A stretch of 64,000 nucleotides of DNA. It comes from Proteus vulgaris (GTDB lineage: Bacteria; Pseudomonadota; Gammaproteobacteria; Enterobacterales; Enterobacteriaceae). How positions within the stretch are numbered: position 1 is the stretch's first letter; every line of letters starts with the position of its first letter. This document shows positions 1-9,056 of the stretch, one piece after another. Under the pieces are notes generated by a model. The model was not told the DNA's origin, searched no databases, and worked only from the letters and a program-made list of their open reading frames with translations. Where the stretch lies: positions 1,178,001 through 1,242,000 of the forward strand of contig LR590468.1 in assembly GCA_901472505.1 (NCBI GenBank). Direction: 5' to 3'. Made by a program: the position numbers and the translations under genes.

Positions 1-951
1 CATGGCAAAACTACCAATCAATAACGGACGTCGCCCTGTTTGGTTTAACCAAAACATGGCGGGAATACACCCAAACATAAAGAATAGGCTAATCACCACA
101 TTACCTAACGCAGCGCTCCTTCCTGCATCCCATCCTAATAACCCGACAATCTGTGGCCCGAAAGTATAAATGGCAAACATGGGGATAACTTGGCAAGTCC
201 AAATGACGGCAACAAACAGAACAAAAGAAAAATGACGTTTATTAAATAGCTCGATAAAACGCGTTGTTTTAGCATTTTCAGCTTCAAAAACAACCGGTTC
301 ACCAAAGAGTTTTATCATCATTTCGTTACACTCTTGAATACGCCCTTTACGTATTAACCGAAGGGGTGATTCGGGCAAATCAAAGCGGCCAATTAAAATA
401 ATGACGCAAGGAATAAAGGCACTGCCCAACATCCAACGCCAGCCATCTTCAATATCGTATAAAAGATAACCGACTAAATTTGCGCAAGTCGCCCCGATAT
501 ACCACATAGCGGCAATAAAACCGACGGCAAAAGCACGTTGTTTTTTATTGGAAAACTCCGTGATCATCGAAGTCGCAATGGGATAATCGGCACCAATCAC
601 GATTCCAATAAGGAATCGCATCACTAATAGGCCCACCGGCGTTGACACAAACATCGTCGCAATCGAAATCAGCGCAATAGCCACAATATCAACGAGGAAC
701 ATTTTGCGACGACCCACTTTGTCACAAATATAACCAAAGAGTGATGTACCAATAAAAAGCCCGGCTAATGTTGCAGCACCAAGCAGACCTATCCACTGTG
801 CATCAAGCTGTAATAACGGCGTGAGTTGCTCTAACGCCACCCCAATGATCACTAATACATAGCCGTCAAGAAACGGGCCACCACTCCCCCATAACATCAC
901 CCGACGATGTACAGAGGTAAAACGAATATCATCAAAGTTTCTGGGTTGCAT
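1..951 (-). CDS. yaaU: MFS transporter, YaaU-like (3' part outside window)
   Basis: Major facilitator superfamily inner-membrane transporter of unproven substrate. The reverse strand is open for 317 codons from an ATG at 951 to the left edge, so the C-terminal part is missing. Its start (MQPRNFDDIRF) and internal blocks such as GADYPIATSMITEF and DKVGRRKMF match E. coli YaaU as I remember it. The loop with DKVGRR is the classical MFS signature between helices 2 and 3. An AGGA-type ribosome site lies just upstream. In E. coli, too, yaaU follows fixX, so the neighbourhood supports the call. A link to carnitine metabolism is suggested only by position. The fix-operon terminator separates it from fixX. 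Confidence 0.9.
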   Translation of the reverse strand, partial: MQPRNFDDIRFTSVHRRVMLWGSGGPFLDGYVLVIIGVALEQLTPLLQLDAQWIGLLGAATLAGLFIGTSLFGYICDKVGRRKMFLVDIVAIALISIATMFVSTPVGLLVMRFLIGIVIGADYPIATSMITEFSNKKQRAFAVGFIAAMWYIGATCANLVGYLLYDIEDGWRWMLGSAFIPCVIILIGRFDLPESPLRLIRKGRIQECNEMMIKLFGEPVVFEAENAKTTRFIELFNKRHFSFVLFVAVIWTCQVIPMFAIYTFGPQIVGLLGWDAGRSAALGNVVISLFFMFGCIPAMFWLNQTGRRPLLIGSFAM

Positions 952-980
952 GACTGCGTCCTGGTATTTTTTCTAAATAA

Positions 981-1022
981 AATAAAAAAGAAAAGCTCCC
1001 AGGCCGGAGATAGCACTGGGAG
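981..1022 (-). terminator. Rho-independent terminator of the fix operon
   Basis: A 7-bp stem (CTCCCAG/CTGGGAG, 996-1002 with 1016-1022) is followed on the minus strand by a long T-rich tail (995-981). It sits between fixX and yaaU, so yaaU probably depends partly on its own promoter. Confidence 0.75.
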
Positions 1023-1037
1023 AAAAGTCGTGATACA

Positions 1038-1325
1038 TCATCCGTAACGATATTCCACGCCAAACGTTCCGCGTGGGTATTCCCATTTTTCAAGCGCACT
1101 ATCTAAACCAAGAATTCGACACGTTCCACACTCTAAGCATCCTGCATAATCAAAACTAATGGTGCCATCTTCTTGTTTTTTATATAGACCTGCAGGACAT
1201 GCTTTAACTAAGGTTTCCAATACCTGCATATCAGGCTGTTCTTTAACGACGATATGTGGATTTTCTTCATCGACATTAAATTTATTGATGCCTAGTTTGA
1301 CATCGACATTTACGGGAGAACTCAT
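1038..1325 (-). CDS. fixX: Ferredoxin-like protein FixX
   Basis: Small ferredoxin-like partner of FixABC, thought to pass electrons from the electron-transfer flavoprotein towards carnitine (crotonobetaine) reduction. It has 95 residues, the usual length. The cysteine motif CLECGTC lies near residues 65-71, and a further cysteine in VKACPAG precedes it. A longer frame with a start at 1370 exists, but the ATG at 1325 gives the family N-terminus (MSSPVNVDVKLG). That ATG overlaps the fixC stop as ATGA (1322-1325), which implies translational coupling. It is the last gene of fixABCX. Confidence 0.95.
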   Translation of the reverse strand: MSSPVNVDVKLGINKFNVDEENPHIVVKEQPDMQVLETLVKACPAGLYKKQEDGTISFDYAGCLECGTCRILGLDSALEKWEYPRGTFGVEYRYG

Positions 1326-2614
1326 ATTGCTTTTACTCCTTTGATCCCATCTTTGATCAGATTCATCCAACCGACTTTTTTGGTATGACGCATCATGGTT
1401 TTACGCATTGGTACGGGTACTTCACCCGTAACGGTAAAGAGATCTTTCGCGATACCAACGATCATTTCAGGATAAGCAGTGAACATACGAGGATTATCAA
1501 GTAGATCAGGCATACGCTGATACGCTTTCATATCGCGTAACGGGCCATCTTCTAAATGTGTGAGATATTCATTTAGCGTTTGTTTGCTAAAATCGTTTTT
1601 CTCCATAGCAGAGAGCACGGTTTTTGCCGCAGCTTCGCCAGATGCCATCGCTAAATCCATCCCGCGGATAGTAAAGCCAAGGTTCATACACATCCCTGCA
1701 GCATCACCGGCAATTAATACACCATCGCGTACTAATTCATTTTGCATTCTTAAGCCCGCTTCTGGGACGACATGTGCACCGTATTCCATCATTTTTCCGC
1801 CTTCAATTAGCGGAGCAACAACGGGATGCTGTTTAAAATCTTCCAACATTTGTGGTACGGATTTTTTCGCATCTTTAATATGATGAAGGCCACAAACAAG
1901 ACCTAAAGACAGTGTGGTTTTATTGGTATATAAAAAACCACCGCCCATTAATCCATCGGTAGGCGAGCCGGCAAATAACCAAGCCGTACCTTCGTTATCT
2001 TTTAGGTTAAAGCGATCGTTAATCACACTTTCAGGCAGTTCAATGATCTCTTTTACGCCCACCGCCACATTTTCAGCAGCAACACGTTTTGTCATCCCTA
2101 ACTGTTCAGCAAGAATAGAATTCACGCCATCAGCTAAAATAACAGCTTTGGCTTCTAACACATCACCATCAGCTTCCACACCAACAATCTTGCCATCACG
2201 CTCGACGAGCTTATCAACACGAATACCGGTAATGCATTGCGCCCCCGCATTTTCGGCTTGTTCCATTAGCCATTGATCAAACTCACCACGTAATACAGAC
2301 CAAGAGGCCGTTTTGGGATTATTCCCTTCAGCATTTTGGTAATCAATTGTCATTGCGCCGGTTTCAGTCATAAACGACAATTTTTCGTGAGTGATAACGC
2401 GTTCAACTGGTGCTTCTTGCGCAAACTCAGGAATGATGCGCTCAAGAGTATGTGCGTACATACGACCACCGGTTACATTTTTCCCGCCAGCGTAGTTACC
2501 TCTTTCTATTAGCAATACTTGTGCGCCTTCCCTTGCCAAAACAAGTGCAGCCACAGAGCCTGCTAATCCTGCGCCAACAATAATGGCATCGAAAATATCT
2601 TCGGAATCGGACAT
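1322..2614 (-). CDS. fixC: FAD-dependent oxidoreductase FixC (ETF:quinone oxidoreductase-like)
   Basis: Flavoprotein of the FixC/ETF-QO family that takes part in electron flow to the carnitine-reducing enzymes. It has 430 residues, about the E. coli length. The N-terminal FAD dinucleotide-binding motif GAGLAGSVAAL lies near residues 15-25, and a second FAD contact, GDAAGMCMNLGFT, lies near 305-317. A GGAG ribosome site precedes the ATG. It is separated from fixB by a 56-bp gap containing a 9-bp hairpin, and overlaps fixX by 4 bp. The frame is intact. Confidence 0.96.
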   Translation of the reverse strand: MSDSEDIFDAIIVGAGLAGSVAALVLAREGAQVLLIERGNYAGGKNVTGGRMYAHTLERIIPEFAQEAPVERVITHEKLSFMTETGAMTIDYQNAEGNNPKTASWSVLRGEFDQWLMEQAENAGAQCITGIRVDKLVERDGKIVGVEADGDVLEAKAVILADGVNSILAEQLGMTKRVAAENVAVGVKEIIELPESVINDRFNLKDNEGTAWLFAGSPTDGLMGGGFLYTNKTTLSLGLVCGLHHIKDAKKSVPQMLEDFKQHPVVAPLIEGGKMMEYGAHVVPEAGLRMQNELVRDGVLIAGDAAGMCMNLGFTIRGMDLAMASGEAAAKTVLSAMEKNDFSKQTLNEYLTHLEDGPLRDMKAYQRMPDLLDNPRMFTAYPEMIVGIAKDLFTVTGEVPVPMRKTMMRHTKKVGWMNLIKDGIKGVKAI

Positions 2615-2639
2615 AACATCTCCAGAATTTGCGATAAAA

Positions 2640-2661
2640 GCAGAGAAGTCGCCTTCTCTGC
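2640..2661 (-). other. Intercistronic hairpin between fixB and fixC
   Basis: A perfect 9-bp stem (GCAGAGAAG/CTTCTCTGC) with a 4-base loop; on the minus strand it is followed by TTTT. It looks like a weak attenuator or a 3'-end stabiliser that would lower fixCX relative to fixAB. This role is inferred from the shape alone. Confidence 0.5.
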
Positions 2662-2670
2662 TTAAATAAA

Positions 2671-3609
2671 TCAGTTAGATAATTGACGAGTTAATGCAGG
2701 TAAAATCTTCATTAAATCACCGACAATGCCGTAGTCAGAGAATTGGAAGATAGGGGCATTTTTGTCTTTATTAATAGCAACAATAGTTTGTGCGCCATTT
2801 GCGCCGACCATATGTTGAATCTGTCCTGAAATACCAGCCGCTAAATAGAGTTCAGGTTTCAGCATCAGATTAGAAATACCAACATAACGCTCGTGCTCCA
2901 TCCATTTCTCATTTTCAGCAACAGGACGAGAACAGGCAATCTCAGCACCAATAACTTTCGCTAATTCTTCTGCAATAGCGATATTTTCTTTGCTACCAAT
3001 ACCGCGACCTACACTGACAACAAAGCGCGCTTTATCTAAATCAACGGCGTTGATTGCGCGCGGTTGAACTGCATTACGAACAATGGTTTGAGCTGGCGCT
3101 ATCCATGCCACTTTTTGTGCATTACCCGTAGCGTCATTTTCTGGTGCAACATCAAAAGCCCCCACGCTTGCTGTCACCACGCAATAAGGGGTTTTCAGGG
3201 TTTCATCACCAAAGGCAAGACCACCGTAAACCATGTGTTTTGTGACTAATGCATCACCGTCTACTGTTAAAGATTGTGCGTCATTAGAAACAACCGCCTC
3301 TAAACGATGACCTAAGCGTGCTGCGAGTAATTTGCCACGACGTGTATTCGGTAATAGTACTAAACCTGCATCACTTTTTTGTTTGATGGTTTCAACCATG
3401 CTTTGTGCATAGTCTTCAATAATGCGATCGTCTGGTTTGCCTTCTAATTGAAAAATAGCTGTTGCACCTAATTTAAAGGCAACCACACTTTGTTCATCAT
3501 TCAATGTAAATACATTAATAGATTGACCTAATGAAGAAGCACCACCTATTAATTCTGGTAAACGGGAAAGTGCATCACTAAATACCCAAACAGTTGAAAA
3601 TTGGCTCAT
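2671..3609 (-). CDS. fixB: Electron transfer flavoprotein alpha-subunit-like protein FixB
   Basis: ETF alpha-type subunit that pairs with FixA to carry electrons for carnitine metabolism. It has 312 residues, within one of E. coli FixB. The C-terminal FAD-binding half is plain: [12 protein letters not shown] near residue 199, the ACSRPVAEN stretch, GISGQIQHM, and the closing [17 protein letters not shown] motif typical of ETF alpha chains. The ATG is preceded by a strong purine run (GGGGGGA). It lies 12 bp downstream of fixA in the same operon. Confidence 0.96.
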   Translation of the reverse strand: MSQFSTVWVFSDALSRLPELIGGASSLGQSINVFTLNDEQSVVAFKLGATAIFQLEGKPDDRIIEDYAQSMVETIKQKSDAGLVLLPNTRRGKLLAARLGHRLEAVVSNDAQSLTVDGDALVTKHMVYGGLAFGDETLKTPYCVVTASVGAFDVAPENDATGNAQKVAWIAPAQTIVRNAVQPRAINAVDLDKARFVVSVGRGIGSKENIAIAEELAKVIGAEIACSRPVAENEKWMEHERYVGISNLMLKPELYLAAGISGQIQHMVGANGAQTIVAINKDKNAPIFQFSDYGIVGDLMKILPALTRQLSN

Positions 3610-3621
3610 AACTCCCCCCTA

Positions 3622-4395
3622 TTACTTAAGAATTTTGCGTAAATGTTCTGCCAACTCAGCAATCTGATCGTCACCATCACCTTCAATAATGATGCGTTGA
3701 CGGACTTTCTGTTTTGGTGCCGCGACTTTTTGCTCTGAACGCGCAGTAATAACATCCAGACTAAGATCAGTAACACTCCATTGTTGAACTGGTTTTTTGG
3801 CAGCGCCAAGAATGGCTTTCATCGAAGGAATTTGAGGTGTGTTAATGTCAGTAGACACCGCAATGACAGCAGGTAATGGAATTGTCAGTGTTTCAATTTC
3901 ATTTTCTAATTCACGTTCAACCGTGATGGAATCATTAGAAAGAGAAACAATTTTGTTAATACCATTTATTGCTGGGATATTTAAAATTTCGCCCACCAGC
4001 AAGCTAACTTGTTGTGAGCTGAGATCTGCAGAACCATCACCACAAAGAATTAAGTCATAACCTTTTTTAGTGGCTGCTACTGCTAGTGCAACCGCCGTTT
4101 GATAGGGTAAAGAGGCTTCAAATTGGTCATCAACCACAACGACTAAATCATCAGCACCGCGAGAAAGAACGTCTTTACGCGCTTTCGCATTTGTCAGTGC
4201 TTTACCACCCACACTCATTGCCGTGATTTGAATGCCATCAAGTTGCGTCTTAAGCTGATTAGCGGCTTCAATTGCGTTTAAATCATATTGGCTGATTTTG
4301 GTATTAGCACGAGAAAAATCCAACGAACCATCTGCGCTATTGATCGTTATATCCTGCTCATCGGGAACACTCTTGTAACATGTAATAATATTCAT
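3622..4395 (-). CDS. fixA: Electron transfer flavoprotein beta-subunit-like protein FixA
   Basis: ETF beta-type subunit, first gene of fixABCX. It has 257 residues, one more than I remember for E. coli. It begins [14 protein letters not shown] and carries the conserved [12 protein letters not shown] and [16 protein letters not shown] blocks seen in this family. An AGGAG site precedes the ATG. Its promoter lies in the divergent region shared with caiT, so CaiF, CRP and anaerobic control of both operons is expected by analogy with E. coli. Confidence 0.96.
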   Translation of the reverse strand: MNIITCYKSVPDEQDITINSADGSLDFSRANTKISQYDLNAIEAANQLKTQLDGIQITAMSVGGKALTNAKARKDVLSRGADDLVVVVDDQFEASLPYQTAVALAVAATKKGYDLILCGDGSADLSSQQVSLLVGEILNIPAINGINKIVSLSNDSITVERELENEIETLTIPLPAVIAVSTDINTPQIPSMKAILGAAKKPVQQWSVTDLSLDVITARSEQKVAAPKQKVRQRIIIEGDGDDQIAELAEHLRKILK

Positions 4396-4490
4396 TACAT
4401 CTCCTGAAATTAATAAATAATGTCATTTACTCTGGCAATGTAATATAGAATTAACATAATTAAGCGGTTAAAAAATTAAACCTAGGTCAC

Positions 4491-4677
4491 CAATATTGAA
4501 CATTATTAAATAAAGAAGAGATAGCGTTCAATATTGCCAAATACATCACCAATATTGAAATTAGTTTTAATTTAAGTGTTCAACTTTCAATATTGCTACT
4601 TCGATCAACAATATTGAAGATAATAAATATAATGGTATTTAACATTCAATATTGCCACTCAGATCAACAATATTGAA
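4491..4677. repeat. Four-unit CaiF-type operator array with 59-bp period
   Basis: Three perfect inverted repeats TTCAATATTG-N13-CAATATTGAA lie at 4527-4559, 4586-4618 and 4645-4677. A lone right half CAATATTGAA lies at 4491-4500, with a degenerate left half 23 bp before it. Right halves start at 4491, 4550, 4609 and 4668, exactly 59 bp apart, while the DNA between them is not conserved. E. coli CaiF sites are inverted repeats with a 13-bp spacer (recalled literature), so these are assigned to CaiF, whose gene lies at 12173-12565. Confidence 0.8.
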
Positions 4678-4788
4678 AGATGGAATATAACAAGCCGATT
4701 ACATACGACCAAATACCAATAACTATCAGTTAGTTACAATGAAAACAAAACGTTATAAAACGTAACATAAAAACGACAAAAAGAATAG

Positions 4789-4804
4789 TGTGAAGTGAAT
4801 AACA
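4789..4804 (+). promoter_or_regulatory. Putative CRP site near the cai promoter
   Basis: TGTGA-N6-TAACA matches nine of ten key CRP positions. A perfect TATAAT lies at 4817-4822. The spacing to a start point near 4829 is not the usual -41.5, so which promoter it serves is uncertain. Confidence 0.45.
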
Positions 4805-4995
4805 GAATAGATTTCTTATAATATCCATCATTCTTTATCATTAATGGATTTGTAGATTAGCCAATGACTTTATTTTTCTATTATGATGAATCACCAATAG
4901 ACAAAATATTCACAAATAAACTTAATTGCTTTATTAGTTATTAAGAATTAACACTACTTAAACTTCTGCGCTAAATATATTTGGAAAATTTAACC

Positions 4996-6510
4996 ATGAG
5001 CAAAGATAATAAAAAGGTAGGAATAGAACCGAAGGTTTTTTTTCCGCCATTGATCATTGTTGGTATTTTATGTTGGTTAACGGTACGCGATCTTGATGCT
5101 TCAAATGAAGTGATTAATGCCGTCTTCAGCTATGTTACCAATGTCTGGGGTTGGGCCTTCGAATGGTACATGGTTATCATGTTCGGAGGTTGGTTCTGGC
5201 TAGTCTTCGGCCGTTATGCCAAGAAACGTCTTGGGGAAGACAAACCTGAGTTTAGTACCGCAAGCTGGATCTTTATGATGTTTGCGTCTTGTACATCCGC
5301 AGCTGTCCTTTTCTGGGGGTCGATTGAAATATACTACTACATTTCAAGCCCACCTTTTGGAATGGAAGGTTATTCAACACAAGCAAAAGAGATTGGCCTT
5401 GCTTACAGCTTGTTTCACTGGGGGCCTTTACCTTGGGCAACTTATAGTTTCCTTTCTGTTGCATTTGCCTACTTCTTCTTTGTACGCAAAATGGAGGTCA
5501 TTCGACCAAGTAGCACCTTAACTCCATTAGTTGGTGAAAAACACGTTAATGGCTTATTCGGTACCATTGTTGATAATTTCTATTTAGTTGCCTTAATTTT
5601 AGCCATGGGGACTAGCCTTGGTTTAGCCACACCACTTGTGACTGAGTGTATTCAATACCTATTTGGTATTCCACATACCCTGCAATTAGACGCCATTATT
5701 ATCTCTTGCTGGATTTTGCTTAATGCTATTTGTGTGGCATTCGGTCTGCAAAAAGGGGTAAAAATCGCCAGTGATGTGCGTACTTATCTGAGTTTTTTAA
5801 TGCTGGGTTGGGTATTTATCGTCGGTGGTGCAAGCTTTATCGTCAATTACTTTACTGATTCTGTGGGCACATTATTGATGTATATGCCACGTATGTTGTT
5901 CTATACAGACCCAATCGGTAAAGGTGGATTCCCTCAAGGTTGGACGGTCTTCTATTGGGCATGGTGGGTTATCTACGCCATTCAAATGAGCATATTCTTA
6001 GCCCGTATCTCTAAAGGCCGTACTGTGCGTGAACTGTGTTTAGGAATGGTTTCAGGCTTAACCGCAGGGACTTGGCTAATTTGGACAATTCTTGGCGGTA
6101 ATACTCTACAACTGATTGATCAAAATATTCTCAATATTCCACAACTAATTGAACAATATGGTGTTCCACGCACCATTATCGAAACATGGGCAGCATTACC
6201 GCTTAGTACAGCGACAATGTGGGGCTTCTTTATCCTCTGCTTTATTGCCACTGTCACCTTAATTAATGCCTGCTCTTACACACTCGCCATGTCCACTTGT
6301 CGCTCTATGAAAGAAGGCGCAGAGCCACCTTTATTAGTGCGTATCGGCTGGTCTGTATTAGTTGGTGTTATCGGCATCATCCTATTAGCACTTGGGGGTT
6401 TAAAACCGATTCAAACCGCCATTATCGCCGGAGGATGCCCACTATTTTTCGTCAATATCATGGTCACCTTGTCCTTTATTAAAGATGCCAAAGTACATTG
6501 GAAAGACTGA
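4996..6510 (+). CDS. caiT: L-carnitine/gamma-butyrobetaine antiporter CaiT
   Basis: BCCT-family inner-membrane exchanger that imports L-carnitine and exports gamma-butyrobetaine, with 12 transmembrane helices. The frame gives 504 residues. The binding-site signature [12 protein letters not shown] (near 316-327) and the GMGTSLG-like helix-3 stretch (here [11 protein letters not shown]) are present. The sequence is almost that of the structurally known P. mirabilis protein. A TTG at 4981 is in frame, but the ATG at 4996 gives the family start MSKDNKK. I remember P. mirabilis CaiT as about ten residues longer. Here a TGA stops after KVHWKD, and a +1-frame remnant encoding YTQRMTY follows. Confidence 0.97.
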   Translation: MSKDNKKVGIEPKVFFPPLIIVGILCWLTVRDLDASNEVINAVFSYVTNVWGWAFEWYMVIMFGGWFWLVFGRYAKKRLGEDKPEFSTASWIFMMFASCTSAAVLFWGSIEIYYYISSPPFGMEGYSTQAKEIGLAYSLFHWGPLPWATYSFLSVAFAYFFFVRKMEVIRPSSTLTPLVGEKHVNGLFGTIVDNFYLVALILAMGTSLGLATPLVTECIQYLFGIPHTLQLDAIIISCWILLNAICVAFGLQKGVKIASDVRTYLSFLMLGWVFIVGGASFIVNYFTDSVGTLLMYMPRMLFYTDPIGKGGFPQGWTVFYWAWWVIYAIQMSIFLARISKGRTVRELCLGMVSGLTAGTWLIWTILGGNTLQLIDQNILNIPQLIEQYGVPRTIIETWAALPLSTATMWGFFILCFIATVTLINACSYTLAMSTCRSMKEGAEPPLLVRIGWSVLVGVIGIILLALGGLKPIQTAIIAGGCPLFFVNIMVTLSFIKDAKVHWKD

Positions 6511-6551
6511 TCCGCTATACGCAAAGAATGACATATTAAGAGGTTATTAAC

Positions 6552-7694
6552 ATGGATTTTAGATTGAATGATGAGCAGGAACTGTTTGTTGACGGTGTCC
6601 GCGAATTAATGGCCAGTGAAAACTGGGAAGCTTATTTCGCACAATGTGATCGCGAAAGCAAATACCCAGAACGTTTTGTCAAAGCCTTAGCGGATATGGA
6701 AATTGACAATCTGCTTATCCCTGAAGAGCACGGCGGCTTAAATGCAGGTTTTGTTACTGTTGCTGCCATTTGGATGGAATTAGGTCGTTTAGGTGCGCCA
6801 ACTTACGTGCTTTATCAATTACCAGGTGGCTTTAACACCGTCTTACGTGAAGGGACTCAAGAGCAAATTGATAAAATCATGGCGTTCCGTGGTACAGGTA
6901 AACAAATGTGGAATTCTGCTATCACTGAGCCCGGGGCAGGCTCCGACGTTGGTAGCTTACAAACTACTTATACCCGTAAAGATGGCAAAGTTTACCTTAA
7001 CGGTAGCAAATGCTTTATCACCAGTAGTGCCTATACCCCTTATGTTGTTGTAATGAGCCGTGACTCAGCGTCTCCAGATAAACCTATCTTTACCGAATGG
7101 TTTGTGGATATGAGCAAACCCGGTATCAAAGTCAACAAGTTAGAAAAGCTGGGTTTACGCATGGATAGCTGCTGTGAAATCACTTTCGACAACGTTGAAC
7201 TTGAAGAAAAAGACATGTTTGGTCGTGAAGGCAACGGCTTTAATCGAGTGAAAGAAGAGTTCGATCACGAACGTTTCTTAGTGGCTCTTACTAACTACGG
7301 TACTGCGATATGTGCATTTGAAGATGCTGCTCGTTATGCCAACCAACGTGTGCAATTTGGCGAAGCTATCGGCCGTTTCCAACTTATTCAAGAAAAATTC
7401 GCTCATATGGCGATCAAACTCAATTCAATGCGCAACATGTTATATGAAACTGCATGGAAGAGTGACAACAACTTAATCACTTCTGGTGATGCAGCTATGT
7501 GTAAATACTTCTGTGCGAATGCAGCATTTGAAGTGGTTGATAGTGCCATGCAAGTGCTTGGTGGTGTTGGTATTGCTGGCGAGCACCGTATTTCTCGTTT
7601 CTGGCGTGATCTTCGTGTTGACCGTGTCTCTGGTGGCTCTGACGAAATGCAGATCCTGACACTTGGACGTTCAGTACTTAAACAGTACCGCTAA
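6552..7694 (+). CDS. caiA: Crotonobetainyl-CoA reductase CaiA
   Basis: Acyl-CoA dehydrogenase-family flavoenzyme that reduces crotonobetainyl-CoA to gamma-butyrobetainyl-CoA, taking electrons from the Fix proteins. It has 380 residues, as in E. coli. Family motifs include [12 protein letters not shown] (near 124-135), the FAD-contact CFITSSAY stretch, and [22 protein letters not shown] near the C-terminus. An AGAGG ribosome site precedes the ATG. It lies 41 bp after caiT. It is followed by an 11-bp intercistronic hairpin before caiB. Confidence 0.97.
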   Translation: MDFRLNDEQELFVDGVRELMASENWEAYFAQCDRESKYPERFVKALADMEIDNLLIPEEHGGLNAGFVTVAAIWMELGRLGAPTYVLYQLPGGFNTVLREGTQEQIDKIMAFRGTGKQMWNSAITEPGAGSDVGSLQTTYTRKDGKVYLNGSKCFITSSAYTPYVVVMSRDSASPDKPIFTEWFVDMSKPGIKVNKLEKLGLRMDSCCEITFDNVELEEKDMFGREGNGFNRVKEEFDHERFLVALTNYGTAICAFEDAARYANQRVQFGEAIGRFQLIQEKFAHMAIKLNSMRNMLYETAWKSDNNLITSGDAAMCKYFCANAAFEVVDSAMQVLGGVGIAGEHRISRFWRDLRVDRVSGGSDEMQILTLGRSVLKQYR

Positions 7695-7702
7695 TTAATC
7701 AC

Positions 7703-7736
7703 GAAACCTCTCTCATCATTAGGTAAGAGAGGTTTC
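7703..7736 (+). other. Intercistronic hairpin between caiA and caiB
   Basis: A perfect 11-bp stem (GAAACCTCTCT/AGAGAGGTTTC, 7703-7713 with 7726-7736) and a 12-base loop. There is no T tract, so it is more likely to protect or process the mRNA between caiA and caiB than to terminate it. Confidence 0.55.
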
Positions 7737-7761
7737 ACTCAACCACTTACGAGGTGACGCT

Positions 7762-8982
7762 ATGACAGAACATTTACCAATGCCACAATTCGGCCCACTT
7801 TCAGGGGTTCGTGTTGTGTTTTCAGGAATTGAAATTGCAGGGCCATTTTCAGGACAAATGTTTGCAGAATGGGGTGCTGAAGTGATTTGGATTGAAAACG
7901 TTGCATGGGCTGACACCATCCGCGTTCAACCTCACTACCCTCAACTTTCTCGCCGTAATCTTCATGCACTATCGTTAAATATCTTTAAAGACGAAGGTCG
8001 TGATGCGTTTTTAAAATTAATGGAAACAACCGATATCTTTATCGAAGCCAGTAAAGGCCCAGCTTTTGCACGCCGTGGTATTACTGATGAAGTATTGTGG
8101 GAGCATAATCCTAAATTGGTTATTGCGCATTTATCGGGGTTTGGTCAATACGGTGATCCGCAATATACCAACCTACCCGCTTATAACACCATCGCTCAGG
8201 CCTTTAGTGGTTACCTTATTCAAAACGGTGACAAAGATCAGCCAATGCCAGCCTTCCCTTATACCGCAGATTATTTCTCAGGAATGACAGCAACCACTTC
8301 CGCGTTAGCTGCACTGTATAAAGTCCAACAAACAGGCAAAGGTGAAAGTATTGATATTGCTATGTATGAAGTGATGTTGCGCATGGGGCAATACTTCATG
8401 ATGGATTATTTCAATGGGGGCGAAATTTGTCCTCGAATGACCAAAGGAAAAGATCCGTACTACGCAGGCTGTGGGCTTTACCGTTGCCAAGATGGTTATA
8501 TCGTGATGGAAGTTGTCGGTATCACGCAAATTGAAGAAATTTTCAAAGATATCGGCCTGGCTCATCTGCTTGGTACACCTGAAGTGCCGGAAGGTACTCA
8601 ACTTATTCACCGTATTAATTGCCCTCATGGCCAATTATTTGAAGACAAGTTAGATGAATGGTTAGCCAAACAGCCTATCACTGAGGTCCTTAAACGCCTT
8701 TCAGAACTCAATATTGCCAGTGCCAAAGTACTCACCATTCCAGAGCTTGAAGATAATCCGCAATATATCGCGCGTGAATCGATCACCGAATGGCAAACCA
8801 TGAATGGCGAAACCTGCAAAGGACCAAATGTGATGCCGAAATTTAAAAATAATCCGGGAAAAATCTGGCGTGGAATGCCGTCTCACGGCATGGACACTGA
8901 CGCGATATTGAAAAATATCGGATATAGCGATGAACAAATCAGGGGGCTAGTCGATAAGGGGCTGGCTAAAATCGAAAAGTAA
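7762..8982 (+). CDS. caiB: L-carnitine CoA-transferase CaiB
   Basis: Family III CoA-transferase that moves CoA from gamma-butyrobetainyl-CoA to carnitine or crotonobetaine. It has 406 residues, one more than I remember for E. coli. The catalytic aspartate (Asp169 in E. coli) corresponds to D170 here, in [13 protein letters not shown]. The N-terminal [20 protein letters not shown] block is typical of family III enzymes. A GAGGTGA ribosome site precedes the ATG. Confidence 0.97.
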   Translation: MTEHLPMPQFGPLSGVRVVFSGIEIAGPFSGQMFAEWGAEVIWIENVAWADTIRVQPHYPQLSRRNLHALSLNIFKDEGRDAFLKLMETTDIFIEASKGPAFARRGITDEVLWEHNPKLVIAHLSGFGQYGDPQYTNLPAYNTIAQAFSGYLIQNGDKDQPMPAFPYTADYFSGMTATTSALAALYKVQQTGKGESIDIAMYEVMLRMGQYFMMDYFNGGEICPRMTKGKDPYYAGCGLYRCQDGYIVMEVVGITQIEEIFKDIGLAHLLGTPEVPEGTQLIHRINCPHGQLFEDKLDEWLAKQPITEVLKRLSELNIASAKVLTIPELEDNPQYIARESITEWQTMNGETCKGPNVMPKFKNNPGKIWRGMPSHGMDTDAILKNIGYSDEQIRGLVDKGLAKIEK

Positions 8983-9056
8983 TACTGTTGAATTCAGATA
9001 GCGCAAAGGTAGAAAGCGCGTCTGAACTCACGGCAAAAGAACGGGATAACAGTTTA

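Larger units (their letters stand above)
4396..4995. promoter_or_regulatory. Divergent fixA/caiT control region
   Basis: About 600 bp of AT-rich DNA between two divergent operons, with no credible gene. It contains the phased CaiF-type inverted repeats (4491-4677), a CRP-like site (4789-4804) and a TATAAT (4817-4822) reading towards caiT. In E. coli the equivalent region is bound by CRP and CaiF and drives both operons during anaerobic growth on carnitine. No riboswitch or small RNA was recognised. Confidence 0.8.

Noticed and set aside
1323..1370. Upstream start for fixX at 1370
   Set aside because: The extra 15 residues are not part of the FixX family and lie inside fixC; the ATG at 1325 forms the usual ATGA overlap.
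4491..4677. CRISPR-like array in the cai/fix region
   Set aside because: Regular 59-bp spacing, but the units are 33-bp inverted repeats of a known regulator type, spacers are AT-rich linkers, and no cas genes are present.
8988..9056. TTG start for caiC giving 541 residues
   Set aside because: The added 23 residues are polar and absent from the family; ATG 9057 matches the known N-terminus, though its ribosome site is weak.
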